Shown one piece after another: positions 1-10,234 of a DNA stretch of 64,000 nucleotides. The DNA is from Neobacillus endophyticus (GTDB lineage Bacteria; Bacillota; Bacilli; Bacillales; Cytobacillaceae), in contig NZ_JABRWH010000001.1 of NCBI RefSeq assembly GCF_013248975.1, positions 3,430,001 to 3,494,000 of the forward strand. Direction: 5' to 3'. The position numbers and the translations under genes were made by a program. Each line of letters starts with the position of its first letter. The stretch's first letter is position 1. The notes beneath the pieces were generated by a model that saw only the letters and a program-made list of their open reading frames with translations, was not told the DNA's origin and did not search any database.

Positions 1-124
1 TACAAATAGTATGAAGGATTATGCTTTTTTGAAAATATGATCTGACTCCATGAATAACAATGGTTAAATAACCATCATAGATGATGTGGTAATGATCTTG
101 TTTCTGGAATGTGAGGTGAAAGCT

Positions 125-1072
125 TTGGATCAACCGTTTCGAATGAAAAGTAATGGACAAATAAGAGTAGTTCTCAACTCCCAAAAAAGGAAGCCCTTAA
201 TGAAAGAGTTACCTGATTTTCAAGTTGTTCCAAAGGATATTCCTCCTGAGCATACGGCTCTAAAGGAAATAGAAGATGAGCTTGAAGCTCTGGTTGGTAT
301 GGATGAAATGAAACGTATGATAAAAGAGATTTATGCCTGGATTTATGTCAATAAGAAGCGAGAGGAATTGGGCCTTAAGGCAAGGAAACAGGCACTGCAC
401 ATGATGTTTAAAGGGAACCCGGGAACAGGAAAAACAACAGTTGCACGTCTTATTGGAAAATTGTTTCAAAAAATGAGTGTGCTTTCCAAAGGTCATTTGA
501 TTGAAGCGGAACGGGCGGACCTTGTCGGGGAATATATTGGCCATACTGCCCAAAAGACACGTGATCTCATCAAAAAATCACAAGGCGGGATCTTGTTTAT
601 TGATGAAGCATACTCACTAGGCCGCGGTGGCGAGAAGGATTTTGGCAAGGAGGCGATTGATACACTAGTTAAACACATGGAGGATAAGCAGCATGAGTTT
701 GTCTTGATTTTGGCGGGGTACTCGCGAGAAATGGATCACTTTTTAACCCTTAACCCAGGCCTGCATTCCCGCTTTCCGCTCGTCATTGATTTTCCGGATT
801 ATGATATTGATCAATTGATGGAAATTACCGGAAGAATGATGGCAGAAAGAGAATATATGTTTAGTCATGAGGCAGAGAAAAAGTTAAGGGATCACTTAAT
901 TTGGGTAAAGAGTGTGTTAAGTCCCAAGAGTTTTTCGAATGGCAGATATGTCCGCAACATTATTGAAAAATCGATTCGCGCCCAGGCGATGAGGCTGCTC
1001 ATGGTCAATGTATACGACCGCCATGAATTAATGACGATCAGAAGCAATGATTTGGTCTTTGAGGAGGATTAA
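125..1072 (+). CDS. spoVK: Stage V sporulation protein K, AAA+ ATPase
   Basis: AAA+ ATPase of the SpoVK/CbxX family, made in the mother cell and needed for spore maturation in B. subtilis (family knowledge). The sequence shows Walker A GNPGTGKTT and Walker B ILFIDEAY, the conserved EYIGHTAQKTRD segment, and an arginine-rich C-terminal lid ending in SIRAQAMRLL. The B. subtilis protein is about 322 aa. I choose the TTG at 125, which follows GAGGTGA by about 5 nt and gives 315 aa. An upstream in-frame GTG at 86 has no ribosome binding site. It is followed by a hairpin terminator and converges on the TRIC-type gene. The next gene in the same orientation is hflX, as in B. subtilis. Confidence 0.93.
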   Translation: MDQPFRMKSNGQIRVVLNSQKRKPLMKELPDFQVVPKDIPPEHTALKEIEDELEALVGMDEMKRMIKEIYAWIYVNKKREELGLKARKQALHMMFKGNPGTGKTTVARLIGKLFQKMSVLSKGHLIEAERADLVGEYIGHTAQKTRDLIKKSQGGILFIDEAYSLGRGGEKDFGKEAIDTLVKHMEDKQHEFVLILAGYSREMDHFLTLNPGLHSRFPLVIDFPDYDIDQLMEITGRMMAEREYMFSHEAEKKLRDHLIWVKSVLSPKSFSNGRYVRNIIEKSIRAQAMRLLMVNVYDRHELMTIRSNDLVFEED

Positions 1073-1082
1073 AGCGAAAAAA

Positions 1083-1112
1083 ATCGACGGAGGGTATCCG
1101 TCGATTTTTTTC
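1083..1112. terminator. Bidirectional hairpin terminator after spoVK
   Basis: A perfect 9-bp stem ATCGACGGA/TCCGTCGAT with a 5-nt loop is flanked by A-rich sequence on the left and a T-run on the right. It can therefore stop transcripts both from spoVK and from the convergent gene at 1119. Confidence 0.85.
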
Positions 1113-1118
1113 TGAAGT

Positions 1119-1724
1119 CTAGTAACCTCTTAATCTTCGAGTGGGCAAATTCCAATCAAATGTATACGATAAAACACGGAGAACCGTGACAAGAATGAAT
1201 AATGAGTAAAGTTCCCACGAATTAGCGGCAATTTTAAGCCCGACGACTAAACCTGCAAGAATGGCCCAAACCGCATAAATTTCAGAACGCAAAACAATTG
1301 GCTTTCTTCCGGCTAACAAATCGCGAATAATTCCGCCGCCGCTGCCAGTAAGGACGGCAGCTACGATTACCGCACTAAGCGGATGGTTCATGTTCGCAGC
1401 ATAAATGGCACCTTGGATAGCGAAGGCTGATAAACCAATCGCGTCAAATAGATTTCCCCATTTTTGCCAATGTTTTAGCAAATTTGCGGGAAACAAGAAT
1501 ACGGCAGTAACCGCCAGTAAGGCAATTTGAAAATATAATCCTTGATCCCATAACGCGGAAACAGGCACACCAATTAATAAATTTCGGATTGCCCCGCCGC
1601 CAAATGCCGTAACAATGCCTAAAATATAAACGCCCAAAATATCATATTCTTCTTCCATGGCAACAATTGCCCCACTGACAGCAAAAGCAAGGGTGCCAAT
1701 CATACTTAAAACTTCCCATGTCAT
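1119..1724 (-). CDS. TRIC-type cation channel family membrane protein (UPF0126)
   Basis: Small integral membrane protein built of two internal repeats of three membrane segments. Each repeat carries a glycine-rich turn: GGGAIRNLL in the first and GGGIIRDLLAGR in the second. This is the signature of the UPF0126 family, now grouped with trimeric intracellular cation channels, and B. subtilis YvgT is a relative. I start at the ATG giving MTWEVLSMIG, which matches the family N-terminus. A TTG three codons upstream sits too close to the AAGGGG ribosome binding site. The length of 201 aa is normal for the family. It is oriented against spoVK and does not belong to the conserved sporulation cluster. 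The transported ion is unknown. Confidence 0.85.
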   Translation of the reverse strand: MTWEVLSMIGTLAFAVSGAIVAMEEEYDILGVYILGIVTAFGGGAIRNLLIGVPVSALWDQGLYFQIALLAVTAVFLFPANLLKHWQKWGNLFDAIGLSAFAIQGAIYAANMNHPLSAVIVAAVLTGSGGGIIRDLLAGRKPIVLRSEIYAVWAILAGLVVGLKIAANSWELYSLFILVTVLRVLSYTFDWNLPTRRLRGY

Positions 1725-2015
1725 GATAACCAATTTCCCCTTATGTTTTATGATCTTATCTATATGTGTTCGGATCCCCTATGTTTACGGTGGAAAGAAC
1801 TTAAAACCTCGGTCATTCCATTCGTTGATAAACAATAAAAATTTTATCATGGAATCTGAAATTTACAACTTCTTTTTCAATTTGTTTGCTCATCTGCTGA
1901 TTAACGCTTCAATAAACATTGTGGCACGTGACCATTAATCTTTAGGAAAATTAGTGTATTTGCGTGTTTTTTGATATGATGTGTGAAGAGCTTTTTTGGA
2001 GGGAGTTGTGCCAAT

Positions 2016-3275
2016 TTGGAACAAAAAGAGACAAGAGAAAAAGCGATTCTCGTTGGTTGTCAAACAGTCGTAGATGATGATGTACGGTTTCAGTATTCCA
2101 TGGAGGAATTAGGCTCGTTGACGGAGACGGCTCAAGGTGAAGTATTGATAGCTGTAACGCAAAAACGCGACCGGATTCATCCTGCTACATATATAGGTAA
2201 AGGAAAAGTAGAAGAACTTCAAGCACTTGTTGAGGAGCTTGAAGCAGAGATTGTGATTTTTAATGATGAGCTATCTCCGAGTCAAAAGCGCAATCTCGCG
2301 GCTCAAATTCCAGCACGCATCATTGACCGAACCCAGTTGATTTTAGATATTTTTGCACAAAGGGCTCGTTCAAAGGAAGGGAAATTACAGGTTGAGCTTG
2401 CTCAGCTTCAATATATATTGCCAAGGCTGGCTGGTCAGGGTACAGCGTTATCCAGACTTGGCGGCGGTATTGGAACAAGAGGTCCTGGTGAGACAAAGTT
2501 GGAATCAGACCGAAGGCATATCCGTAGGAGAATCGATGATATTAAAGGCCAGTTATCTGTTATTGTTCAGCATCGCGATCGGTACCGTGAAAGAAGAAAG
2601 AAAAACAAAGTCTTCCAGGTAGCGATAGTCGGTTATACGAATGCCGGAAAATCAACCTTATTTAATCGGTTGTCTGAAGCAGAGTCATATGAAGAAAATC
2701 AATTATTTGCGACATTGGATCCCATGACACGTAAATTAGTTTTACCGAGCGGTTTTACTACCCTGATCACAGACACGGTTGGCTTTATTCAGGATCTGCC
2801 TACGAGTTTGATTGCAGCATTTCGTTCAACACTTGAGGAAGTAAAGGAAGCTGACTTGCTGCTACATGTTGTGGATATGTCAAATCCCGATTATTTTCAA
2901 CATGAACAAACGGTCAATAAACTTCTGGCAGACTTAGATATAAAAGACATTCCACAGTTAACCGTCTATAATAAAAGAGATATTCAGCATCCTGATTTTG
3001 TTCCGACAGCGAGTACCCCATCGATTTTTATTAGCGCCTTTAAATCGGAAGATCGTCAATCATTAAAGGTGAAAATGGAAAAACTCATAGCTGAAATGAT
3101 GGAACCATATGAGGTGAATCTTCCGGCAGATGAAGGGAAAATTATTTCCCAATTAAAAAATGATACGATTTTAAATGAAATTACTTTTATGGAAGAAAGC
3201 CAAATATACCGCTGCAAGGGGTATTCATTAAAAGATCATCAAATTACAGGGCAGCTGCAGAAATATAAAGCTTAG
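2016..3275 (+). CDS. hflX: Ribosome-associated GTPase HflX
   Basis: HflX (YnbA in B. subtilis) binds and splits or rescues stalled ribosomes using GTP. The N-terminal HflX domain carries the KGKVEELQ nucleotide-binding-like motif, then a coiled linker with [14 protein letters not shown]. The G domain follows, with G1 [10 protein letters not shown]3 DTVGF and G4 NKRD. I take the TTG at 2016, preceded by GGAGGGAG, giving 419 aa against about 420 in B. subtilis. A GTG at 1983 lies upstream of that ribosome binding site. The stop is 16 nt before ynbB, so the two genes probably share a transcript. Confidence 0.94.
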   Translation: MEQKETREKAILVGCQTVVDDDVRFQYSMEELGSLTETAQGEVLIAVTQKRDRIHPATYIGKGKVEELQALVEELEAEIVIFNDELSPSQKRNLAAQIPARIIDRTQLILDIFAQRARSKEGKLQVELAQLQYILPRLAGQGTALSRLGGGIGTRGPGETKLESDRRHIRRRIDDIKGQLSVIVQHRDRYRERRKKNKVFQVAIVGYTNAGKSTLFNRLSEAESYEENQLFATLDPMTRKLVLPSGFTTLITDTVGFIQDLPTSLIAAFRSTLEEVKEADLLLHVVDMSNPDYFQHEQTVNKLLADLDIKDIPQLTVYNKRDIQHPDFVPTASTPSIFISAFKSEDRQSLKVKMEKLIAEMMEPYEVNLPADEGKIISQLKNDTILNEITFMEESQIYRCKGYSLKDHQITGQLQKYKA

Positions 3276-3291
3276 TTAGGAGAATTAAAAA

Positions 3292-4563
3292 ATGTTTCAA
3301 CAGTTAACAAATGGGGGCAAGCTTCGGCCGCTTGTTCAAGAAGTCGAGAAGCAAATTGCTGACGTACATAAACAAATCGACGAGAGGATTGAATCCAATC
3401 AATTTCGTGTTTTAAGCAGTTATCAAAAACACAAAGTCAGTGATTCGCATTTCATTCCTTCAACCGGCTATGGTTATGACGATATCGGCAGAGATACGCT
3501 GGAATTAGTTTATGCCGATGTGTTTGGCGGGGAAGCAGGGCTTGTCAGACCGCAAATTATATCTGGGACACATGCGATCTCGATTGCATTATTCGGCGTA
3601 TTGCGCCCGGGTGATGAACTGCTATATATGACTGGAAAACCTTATGACACGCTGGAGGAGATTGTCGGTATTCGCGGGACAGGCGTAGGCTCGCTAAAGG
3701 AATTCGGCATTTCTTACAATAGTGTCTCGTTAACAGAAGAAGGCAGGATTGACTGGGATGCAGTTGCTGAGCAAATTAAACCGAATACGAAAATGATTGG
3801 GATTCAGCGTTCGAAAGGCTATGCGACAAGACCGTCCTTTACCATTGCCGAAATCGGTGAAATGATTAAATTTGTGAAGGAAATTAAACCGGATGTCGTC
3901 GTATTTGTTGATAACTGTTATGGTGAGTTTGTTGAAGAAATGGAGCCATGCCATGTAGGTGCGGATCTAATGGCGGGTTCCCTTATAAAAAATCCTGGCG
4001 GCGGCATAGCTAAAACAGGAGGATATATTGTAGGGAAAAAACATTGGGTAGAGGCCTGCTCCTATCGGATGACCTCCCCGGGAATCGGTGCGGAAGCCGG
4101 CGCATCACTTTACAGCCTGCAGGAAATGTATCAAGGATTCTTTCTTGCGCCGCATGTGGTGGGCCAGGCATTGAAAGGGGCAGTATTCACAGCTGCAATG
4201 CTTGAAAAATTAGGAATGAATTCTTCGCCAAAATGGGACGCCAAACGGACGGATTTAATCCAATCTGTTCAATTTGATGATCGAGATAAAATGGTGGCCT
4301 TTTGCCAAGCCATTCAATTTGCATCACCTATCAATTCGTATGTAACGCCATATCCGAACTACATGCCAGGATATGAAAATGATGTCATCATGGCTGCCGG
4401 AACATTTATTCAAGGGGCGAGCATAGAATTAACAGCTGACGGTCCGATTCGGCCTCCATATGTAGCTTATGTCCAGGGCGGTCTAACCTATGCCCATGTG
4501 AAAATTGCCGTTTGTCTGGCAGTCGACCGTTTGATCGATAAAGGGCTAATAAATATTAATTAG
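3292..4563 (+). CDS. ynbB: PLP-dependent aluminium resistance / methionine gamma-lyase family protein YnbB
   Basis: Fold-type I PLP enzyme of the YnbB family (Cys/Met metabolism related, often annotated methionine gamma-lyase family or aluminium resistance protein). Visible features are the cofactor-pocket stretch VFVDNCYGEF and the probable Schiff-base lysine in GSLIKNPGGGIA, followed by KTGGYIVG. The length of 423 aa fits the family. The ATG at 3292 has TTAGGAG upstream. The position between hflX and glnR is conserved in Bacillus. The physiological substrate has not been settled for this family, and the lyase name should be read as a family label. Confidence 0.88.
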   Translation: MFQQLTNGGKLRPLVQEVEKQIADVHKQIDERIESNQFRVLSSYQKHKVSDSHFIPSTGYGYDDIGRDTLELVYADVFGGEAGLVRPQIISGTHAISIALFGVLRPGDELLYMTGKPYDTLEEIVGIRGTGVGSLKEFGISYNSVSLTEEGRIDWDAVAEQIKPNTKMIGIQRSKGYATRPSFTIAEIGEMIKFVKEIKPDVVVFVDNCYGEFVEEMEPCHVGADLMAGSLIKNPGGGIAKTGGYIVGKKHWVEACSYRMTSPGIGAEAGASLYSLQEMYQGFFLAPHVVGQALKGAVFTAAMLEKLGMNSSPKWDAKRTDLIQSVQFDDRDKMVAFCQAIQFASPINSYVTPYPNYMPGYENDVIMAAGTFIQGASIELTADGPIRPPYVAYVQGGLTYAHVKIAVCLAVDRLIDKGLININ

Positions 4564-4654
4564 GAAAAACTAGAACGGGGAAAACGAGGATAGCAGGACA
4601 AGTGATTAAACACTTCATTTTTTAGTTTATGACTAAATATTCATTGAAAAACAA

Positions 4655-4705
4655 TGTTAGACTATCTTACCTATAATTGACATCTTTTCTTACAAAAAAT
4701 ATAAT
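4655..4705 (+). promoter_or_regulatory. glnRA promoter with two GlnR operator sites
   Basis: A sigma-A promoter is visible as TTGACA (4677-4682), a 17-bp spacer and TATAAT (4700-4705). Two near matches to the GlnR/TnrA consensus TGTNAN7TNACA are present: TGTTAGACTATCTTACC at 4655-4671 and TGACATCTTTTCTTACA at 4678-4694, each with one departure. The second overlaps the -35 box. The arrangement matches autorepression of glnRA by GlnR in B. subtilis. Confidence 0.85.
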
Positions 4706-4740
4706 GAAATTATGATTTACAAGTGAGGAGGAGAAATTTG

Positions 4741-5142
4741 GTGAATGGAAAAGAAATCAGACGTTCCATGCCGCTGTTTCCCATCGGAACTGTCATGCAG
4801 CTAACAGAATTAAGTGCTAGACAAATCCGCTATTATGAAGAACACCAATTAATTTCTCCGGCTAGAACCGAGGGAAACAGGCGTTTGTTCAGCTTAAATG
4901 ATATTGATAGGCTTCTAGAAATAAAGGATTTAATTGATCAAGGAGTCAATATGGCTGGGATCAAGCAACTATTCCTGGTCAAAGATCAGCAATCCATTCT
5001 GCAAGAAGTACAAACGGATAAAGTGAAACGCGAATTAACAGATGAACAGCTTAGAACCATGCTTAGAAATGAATTGATGCATTCGGGTAGAATGAATCGA
5101 TCCTCATTGCGGCAAGGTGATCTTTCGCGCTTTTTTCACTAA
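4741..5142 (+). CDS. glnR: MerR-family nitrogen repressor GlnR
   Basis: Repressor of glutamine synthetase and other nitrogen genes when nitrogen is abundant. It binds DNA as a dimer under feedback-inhibited GlnA control. The MerR winged helix spans about residues 10-80 and includes [12 protein letters not shown] and EGNRRLFS. The C-terminal tail ends in [10 protein letters not shown], matching the GlnA-responsive tail of B. subtilis GlnR. I use the GTG at 4741, 9 nt after GGAGG. A TTG at 4738 is equally possible, and the GTG at 4723 precedes the ribosome binding site. The length is 133 aa. It is the first gene of glnRA, with a 30-nt gap to glnA. Confidence 0.95.
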   Translation: MNGKEIRRSMPLFPIGTVMQLTELSARQIRYYEEHQLISPARTEGNRRLFSLNDIDRLLEIKDLIDQGVNMAGIKQLFLVKDQQSILQEVQTDKVKRELTDEQLRTMLRNELMHSGRMNRSSLRQGDLSRFFH

Positions 5143-5172
5143 ATAAATTAAAAAAAGCTGGAGGTTTTTAAC

Positions 5173-6507
5173 ATGGCTAAGTACACAAGACAAGACATTC
5201 AACGCATGGCTCAAGAAGAAAACGTTAAATTTATCCGCTTGCAATTCACAGACATTCTTGGAACAATCAAAAATGTGGAAATTCCAATCAGCCAATTGGA
5301 AAAGGCACTGGATAACAAAATGATGTTTGATGGATCTTCTATCGAGGGCTTCGTTCGGATTGAAGAGTCTGACATGTATTTATATCCAGATTTAAACACA
5401 TGGGTTGTGTTCCCTTGGACAGCTGAAAAAGGTAAAGTAGCCCGTTTAATTTGTGATATCTATAATCCTGATGGAACTCCATTCGATGGTGACCCGCGCA
5501 ATAATCTTAGACGTGTATTAGCTGAAATGAAAGCTTTAGGTTTTACTGATTTTAATCTTGGACCTGAGCCTGAATTTTTCTTATTTAAATTAGACCAAAA
5601 AGGCGAACCGACTTTAGAATTAAATGACCAAGGCGGATACTTTGACTTAGCACCAACAGATTTAGGTGAGAACTGCCGCCGTGACATCGTACTTGAGCTT
5701 GAAGAAATGGGCTTCGAGATTGAAGCTTCTCACCATGAGGTAGCTCCTGGACAACATGAAATCGATTTCAAATATGCAGATGCATTAACTGCATGTGACC
5801 AGATTCAAACCTTTAAACTTGTTGTAAAAACGATTGCCCGCAAACACGGTTTGCATGCAACGTTCATGCCTAAACCTTTATTTGGTGTCAATGGTTCCGG
5901 AATGCACTGTAACCTTTCTTTATTTAAGGATGGCCAAAATGCTTTCTTTGATCCAACTGCAGATTTGCAGCTCAGCGACACAGCCCGCCAGTTCATTGCG
6001 GGTGTATTAAAGCATGCACCAAGCTTTACAGCTGTAACAAACCCAACTGTTAACTCATACAAGCGTCTTGTTCCAGGTTATGAGGCACCTTGTTATGTAG
6101 CATGGTCAGCGAGAAACCGTTCACCATTAATCCGTATTCCGGCTTCTCGCGGTTTAAGTACTCGGATTGAGGTACGAAGTGTTGATCCAGCTGCAAATCC
6201 ATATCTTGCGATGGCAGTACTTTTAAAAGCTGGTCTAGATGGAGTGAGAAACCAAATGACTCCTCCAGCACCAGTTGACCGTAACATTTATGTCATGAGC
6301 AAAGAGGAAAGAATCGAGGAAGGCATTATCGATCTTCCTGCTACTCTAGCACAAGCATTAGATCAACTTAAATCTGACGAAGTGATCGTTGCTGGTCTTG
6401 GTGAACATATTTTCGAACATTTCATCGAAGCAAAAGAGATCGAATGGGATATGTTCCGCACCGTCGTTCATCAATGGGAACGCGATCAATATTTAAGTAT
6501 GTATTAA
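5173..6507 (+). CDS. glnA: Glutamine synthetase type I-alpha
   Basis: Makes glutamine from glutamate, ammonia and ATP, and in Bacillus also controls GlnR and TnrA when feedback inhibited. The 444-aa length is that of the GSI-alpha class without the adenylylation insertion. Recognisable elements are FDGSSIEGF near residue 55, the metal-binding EPEFFLF, the ATP/metal segment [12 protein letters not shown], the [10 protein letters not shown] loop and [12 protein letters not shown]. The start ATG has GGAGG upstream. The gene closes the glnRA operon and is followed by a strong terminator. Confidence 0.98.
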   Translation: MAKYTRQDIQRMAQEENVKFIRLQFTDILGTIKNVEIPISQLEKALDNKMMFDGSSIEGFVRIEESDMYLYPDLNTWVVFPWTAEKGKVARLICDIYNPDGTPFDGDPRNNLRRVLAEMKALGFTDFNLGPEPEFFLFKLDQKGEPTLELNDQGGYFDLAPTDLGENCRRDIVLELEEMGFEIEASHHEVAPGQHEIDFKYADALTACDQIQTFKLVVKTIARKHGLHATFMPKPLFGVNGSGMHCNLSLFKDGQNAFFDPTADLQLSDTARQFIAGVLKHAPSFTAVTNPTVNSYKRLVPGYEAPCYVAWSARNRSPLIRIPASRGLSTRIEVRSVDPAANPYLAMAVLLKAGLDGVRNQMTPPAPVDRNIYVMSKEERIEEGIIDLPATLAQALDQLKSDEVIVAGLGEHIFEHFIEAKEIEWDMFRTVVHQWERDQYLSMY

Positions 6508-6511
6508 AAAA

Positions 6512-6547
6512 ATGCTCTGGCACGCTAAGTGCCAGGGCATTTTTTTT
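6512..6547 (+). terminator. Rho-independent terminator of glnRA
   Basis: A 12-bp stem ATGCTCTGGCAC/GTGCCAGGGCAT with one G-T pair and a 5-nt loop, followed by a run of eight T. Confidence 0.92.
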
Positions 6548-6686
6548 ATGGGGAAATCGTTTCAGCAGTGTTTATTTATAATGATGTGTCTATAAGGCAT
6601 TAATCCAAAAGAAAAAGCAGATCATTTAACCGGCTCTCAAATCTATTTATTCAAAAATATATTCTAGTTAAAGAGACAAAGCCAAA

Positions 6687-7310
6687 TTAGTGAATCTGGC
6701 GATAAACCCCGATCACTTTACCTAAAATGGAAACGTTTCTTAAAATAATAGGCTCCATCGTGGAATTTTCAGGCTGAAGACGGATATAATCTTTTTCTTT
6801 GAAAAATCTTTTACATGTAGCTTCATCTTCTTCGGTCATTGCAATAATAATATCGCCGTTATTTGCTGTTTGTTGTTGTTTAACAATTACGTAGTCTCCG
6901 TCTAAAATACCCGCTTCAATCATACTTTCTCCCATAATTTCCAACATGAACACTTGATCATCATCTGGAACAAGCCTCTCTGGGAGCGGGAAAAATTCCT
7001 CAACGTTCTCAATTGCAGTGATGGGCATTCCGGCAGTTACTTTCCCCACAACAGGAACATTTACAACTCTGCTTTTTGGAATATTAGCAGATTCATCTAC
7101 TTCTAATATTTCGATTGCTCTAGGCTTTGTAGGGTCCCGTCTAATGAGCCCTTTACTTTCCAATCTTGCTAGATGTCCGTGTACCGTAGAGCTTGATGCT
7201 AGACCGACTGCTTCTCCAATCTCACGGACAGATGGGGGATATCCTTTACTCTTCACTTCTTCTTTTATAAATTCCAATATATCCTGTTGGCGCTTAGAGA
7301 TTTTTACCAT
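6687..7310 (-). CDS. lexA: SOS transcriptional repressor LexA
   Basis: Represses DNA-damage genes and cleaves itself when stimulated by RecA. The N-terminal winged helix includes [20 protein letters not shown]. The self-cleavage site is Ala93-Gly94 in VTAGMP, the catalytic serine is Ser129 in GESM, and the catalytic lysine is Lys167 in ATCKRFF, with the spacing expected for the S24 family. The ATG at 7310 gives MVKISKRQ and has AGAGGTG upstream. The longer frame to 7322 lacks a site. The length is 207 aa. It is divergent from yneA with SOS boxes between, so it is probably autoregulated. Confidence 0.97.
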   Translation of the reverse strand: MVKISKRQQDILEFIKEEVKSKGYPPSVREIGEAVGLASSSTVHGHLARLESKGLIRRDPTKPRAIEILEVDESANIPKSRVVNVPVVGKVTAGMPITAIENVEEFFPLPERLVPDDDQVFMLEIMGESMIEAGILDGDYVIVKQQQTANNGDIIIAMTEEDEATCKRFFKEKDYIRLQPENSTMEPIILRNVSILGKVIGVYRQIH

Positions 7311-7371
7311 GATAAATTGCACCTCTTCTAGTAAATGTTGTCTTAATTATATCATGTTCGCATATTTTATA

Positions 7372-7385
7372 CAAACATAAGTTCG
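7372..7385. promoter_or_regulatory. SOS box (LexA operator) near lexA
   Basis: CAAACATAAGTTCG matches the Bacillus LexA consensus CGAACATATGTTCG at 12 of 14 positions. It lies 62 bp upstream of the lexA start, on the lexA side of the intergenic region. Confidence 0.7.
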
Positions 7386-7393
7386 AATTGTTG

Positions 7394-7451
7394 TTGACAT
7401 CAAACGAACGTTCGTATTATAATCGAATCAATTAAACCGAACGTACATTCT
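7394..7451 (+). promoter_or_regulatory. yneA promoter with LexA operator sites
   Basis: The -35 is TTGACA (7394-7399) and the -10 is TATAAT (7418-7423), with an 18-bp spacer. A CGAACGTTCG motif (7405-7414) sits in the spacer and a partial SOS box CGAACGTACATTCT (7438-7451) lies just downstream of the start point. LexA bound here would block RNA polymerase, as known for B. subtilis yneA. Confidence 0.8.
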
Positions 7452-7468
7452 ATTAAGAGGTGTTATTT

Positions 7469-7792
7469 ATGAAAAAGTTATGGAATCAATACTCTTATGC
7501 CATTATTCTAGTATTATTAAGCTGTTCTTTTGCCATCATTTTAGCAGTACAAAACTCTGCAAATGCTCAAGATAAATATGTAAAGGTAACTGTGTCCCAA
7601 GGTGATTCTTTATGGAAAATAGCTCAACAATATTCAGATCAGCTTTCCATATCCAATGCAGAATTTGTTAGTTGGGTAAAAGAACATAATAGCAATATTG
7701 ATGATCAAATCTATCCTGGTGATGTGATCACCATTCCTGTCAGCAAAGATAATTCGGAAACTCCGCTATTAGCTAGTGGAGTTGGAAACTAA
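7469..7792 (+). CDS. yneA: SOS cell division suppressor YneA
   Basis: Membrane-anchored LysM protein that delays cell division during the SOS response. It has one N-terminal transmembrane segment (about residues 8-27) followed outside the cell by a LysM domain (about 38-90) with VSQGDSLWKIAQ and YPGDVITIP. The ATG at 7469 lies 6 nt after AGAGGTG. A GTG at 7460 overlaps that site. The length of 107 aa matches the B. subtilis protein. It is the first gene of the SOS-controlled operon and ends 12 nt before yneB. Confidence 0.94.
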   Translation: MKKLWNQYSYAIILVLLSCSFAIILAVQNSANAQDKYVKVTVSQGDSLWKIAQQYSDQLSISNAEFVSWVKEHNSNIDDQIYPGDVITIPVSKDNSETPLLASGVGN

Positions 7793-8464
<672 letters not shown>

Positions 8465-8569
8465 TGTCTTTAGGTGTTTTTTAGAAACTTAGAAATTTTT
8501 TCAATTAGTATGAAAAAGTAATGTAACAATAGAGTTTGACCTTAGAATATCTCGTTTTAACTATTTTAT

Positions 8570-8607
8570 AGATCCCATGATGTTGATCATCATCGGATCT
8601 TTTTTTA
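8570..8607 (+). terminator. Terminator after yneAB
   Basis: Stem AGATCC-ATGATG/CATCAT-GGATCT with one internal C-C mismatch, followed by seven T. The surrounding 8465-8800 stretch holds this hairpin and no gene that I can support. Confidence 0.8.
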
Positions 8608-8800
8608 TCCCAAAAACATTCCCGCCCCTGGTTCATTAGAAGGACAAGAAGGTTTTCTTGGAGTAAGAAACTTTTTGTCATAAAAAGACGCCAAAAAAGG
8701 ATTCTAAAATAGAAAGGAGTTACAGGAAAAATTAATTATTTAGGTTTGAACTTCATTTGGACATGGATGGAATAAAGAACAGAAAGGGGGAAAATGTAAT

Positions 8801-9676
8801 ATGGCTGGAAAAATTAAAATAATGATCAAAGGCATGATTTTAATCGTCATCTTATTTGCCGAGTATATCGGTTATAAAATAGAATTCTTTTCTATCTTTC
8901 GGCCCAGTATAGTGAATGCCGCATCCATAAAGCAGTATACCACTGATTCTTTACCAGTTCGTATCGGGTCATCCGCAAAATTTAAAACTCAACGGACTAT
9001 AACAAAAGGAACAAACTTTACCATAGCCATAAGAGACTCAAATGACTGGGTTCAAACCTTAATTAATGGCAAGAAGAGATTTTCAAATAGGAAAAACATT
9101 AACACAATGAATGTCCCTTTCACTTCTTATCACTTAAATGTTCCCATCTTTTTGCAAAAACCCGAGTTACCAGGAGGATGTGAGGTAACCTGTTTAGCAA
9201 TGGCGCTTCAGTACAAAGGGGTTAATGTAGATAAGTTAACACTTGCCAGAAGGATGCCATATACGAAAACACTTGATCCGAACAGAGGATATGTGGGAAG
9301 TCCGTATAACGATAGCGGCTACACCATCAATCCAGTAAAATTACAGTTATTAGCAAGGGTTTATCGATCTCAAAGCTCTGACATGACTGGTGCCAGTATA
9401 AAAACGATAGAAAATGAGGTGAGAAGAGGAAATCCAGTCCTTGCTTGGTACACCATTGGCTATGGTGATGTGAGAGATATGAACCATTTTAAATACCGAA
9501 ATGGTCATCAATATTGGTGGCCGCAGCCACTGCATTGTATTGTCGTATCTGGGGTAAGCAAGTACCATTTCTATATTAACGATCCATACAATGGGAACAA
9601 AAATTACCCAATTGAAAAAACAAAGTTTGCTAGAGTTTATACCGAAATGGGAAGAAGGGCTTTAGTAATAAGGTGA
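8801..9676 (+). CDS. Secreted or membrane-anchored C39-like cysteine peptidase
   Basis: The protein starts with a signal/anchor segment (about residues 8-32). An SH3-like stretch follows (about 45-100), then a C39_2-type papain-fold peptidase domain (about 105-285). The probable nucleophile is the cysteine in LPGGCEVTCLAMALQ. The histidine is in PLHCIVVSG and the aspartate in YINDPYNG. Such domains act outside the cell on peptides or the cell wall, and the substrate is unknown. The ATG at 8801 follows AAGGGGG. It is inserted between yneB and ynzC, which adjoin in B. subtilis, and the terminator at 8570 separates it from the SOS operon. It is probably an accessory gene. Confidence 0.83.
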   Translation: MAGKIKIMIKGMILIVILFAEYIGYKIEFFSIFRPSIVNAASIKQYTTDSLPVRIGSSAKFKTQRTITKGTNFTIAIRDSNDWVQTLINGKKRFSNRKNINTMNVPFTSYHLNVPIFLQKPELPGGCEVTCLAMALQYKGVNVDKLTLARRMPYTKTLDPNRGYVGSPYNDSGYTINPVKLQLLARVYRSQSSDMTGASIKTIENEVRRGNPVLAWYTIGYGDVRDMNHFKYRNGHQYWWPQPLHCIVVSGVSKYHFYINDPYNGNKNYPIEKTKFARVYTEMGRRALVIR

Positions 9677-9819
9677 AGATTAAATATAACATGGTATTGG
9701 GGACTCTCCATTATATGAAGTTTAGGTACTGTTATATTTGCTTATTGCTTGTCAAAATAGCTTTTTTTTAGTAAAATTCAATTTTATGTTAACAGTCCAT
9801 TATGAAAGTTGGTGCACAA

Positions 9820-10050
9820 ATGCTATCTAAAGAGAAAATGGCAAGAATTAATGAGCTCGCTCGCAAGGCGAAATCTGCAGGATTAACAGAATTAGAAGCG
9901 AAAGAACAATCTAAACTAAGAAGTGAGTATTTGTCAGCTTTCCGTTCAAATATGTTAGATACACTTACCAATACTACTTTTATTGACCCCCTCGGGAACG
10001 ATGTAACACCTGATAAGTTAAAAGTAAGAAAGAAAAATAAGCTGCATTAA
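9820..10050 (+). CDS. ynzC: DUF896 family protein YnzC
   Basis: Small, charged, mostly helical cytoplasmic protein of the DUF896 family. B. subtilis YnzC has a structure but no assigned function. Visible family hallmarks are KMARINELARKAK at the N-terminus, the middle LRSEYLSAFR, and FIDPLGNDVTP near the C-terminus. I use the ATG at 9820, giving MLSKEKMARIN (76 aa), because it matches the family start. The ATG at 9802 would add six residues, and neither has a strong ribosome binding site. A terminator follows at 10062. Confidence 0.9.
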   Translation: MLSKEKMARINELARKAKSAGLTELEAKEQSKLRSEYLSAFRSNMLDTLTNTTFIDPLGNDVTPDKLKVRKKNKLH

Positions 10051-10061
10051 TGCAGATCATT

Positions 10062-10089
10062 GGAATACAAAGAAAATGTATTCCTTTTT
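10062..10089 (+). terminator. Terminator after ynzC
   Basis: Perfect 8-bp stem GGAATACA/TGTATTCC followed by five T. Confidence 0.8.
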
Positions 10090-10234
10090 CTACATATACC
10101 GACTTACTAAGAGACAAAATAGGTTTAGGAAGTTTTTCACATAAATATAAATTCAATTTGTTGAATTAAATAACGTTGCCATATAATATTAATGGTGTGC
10201 TTATTATCCTAGTGATAAAGAAAGGATGTATTTA

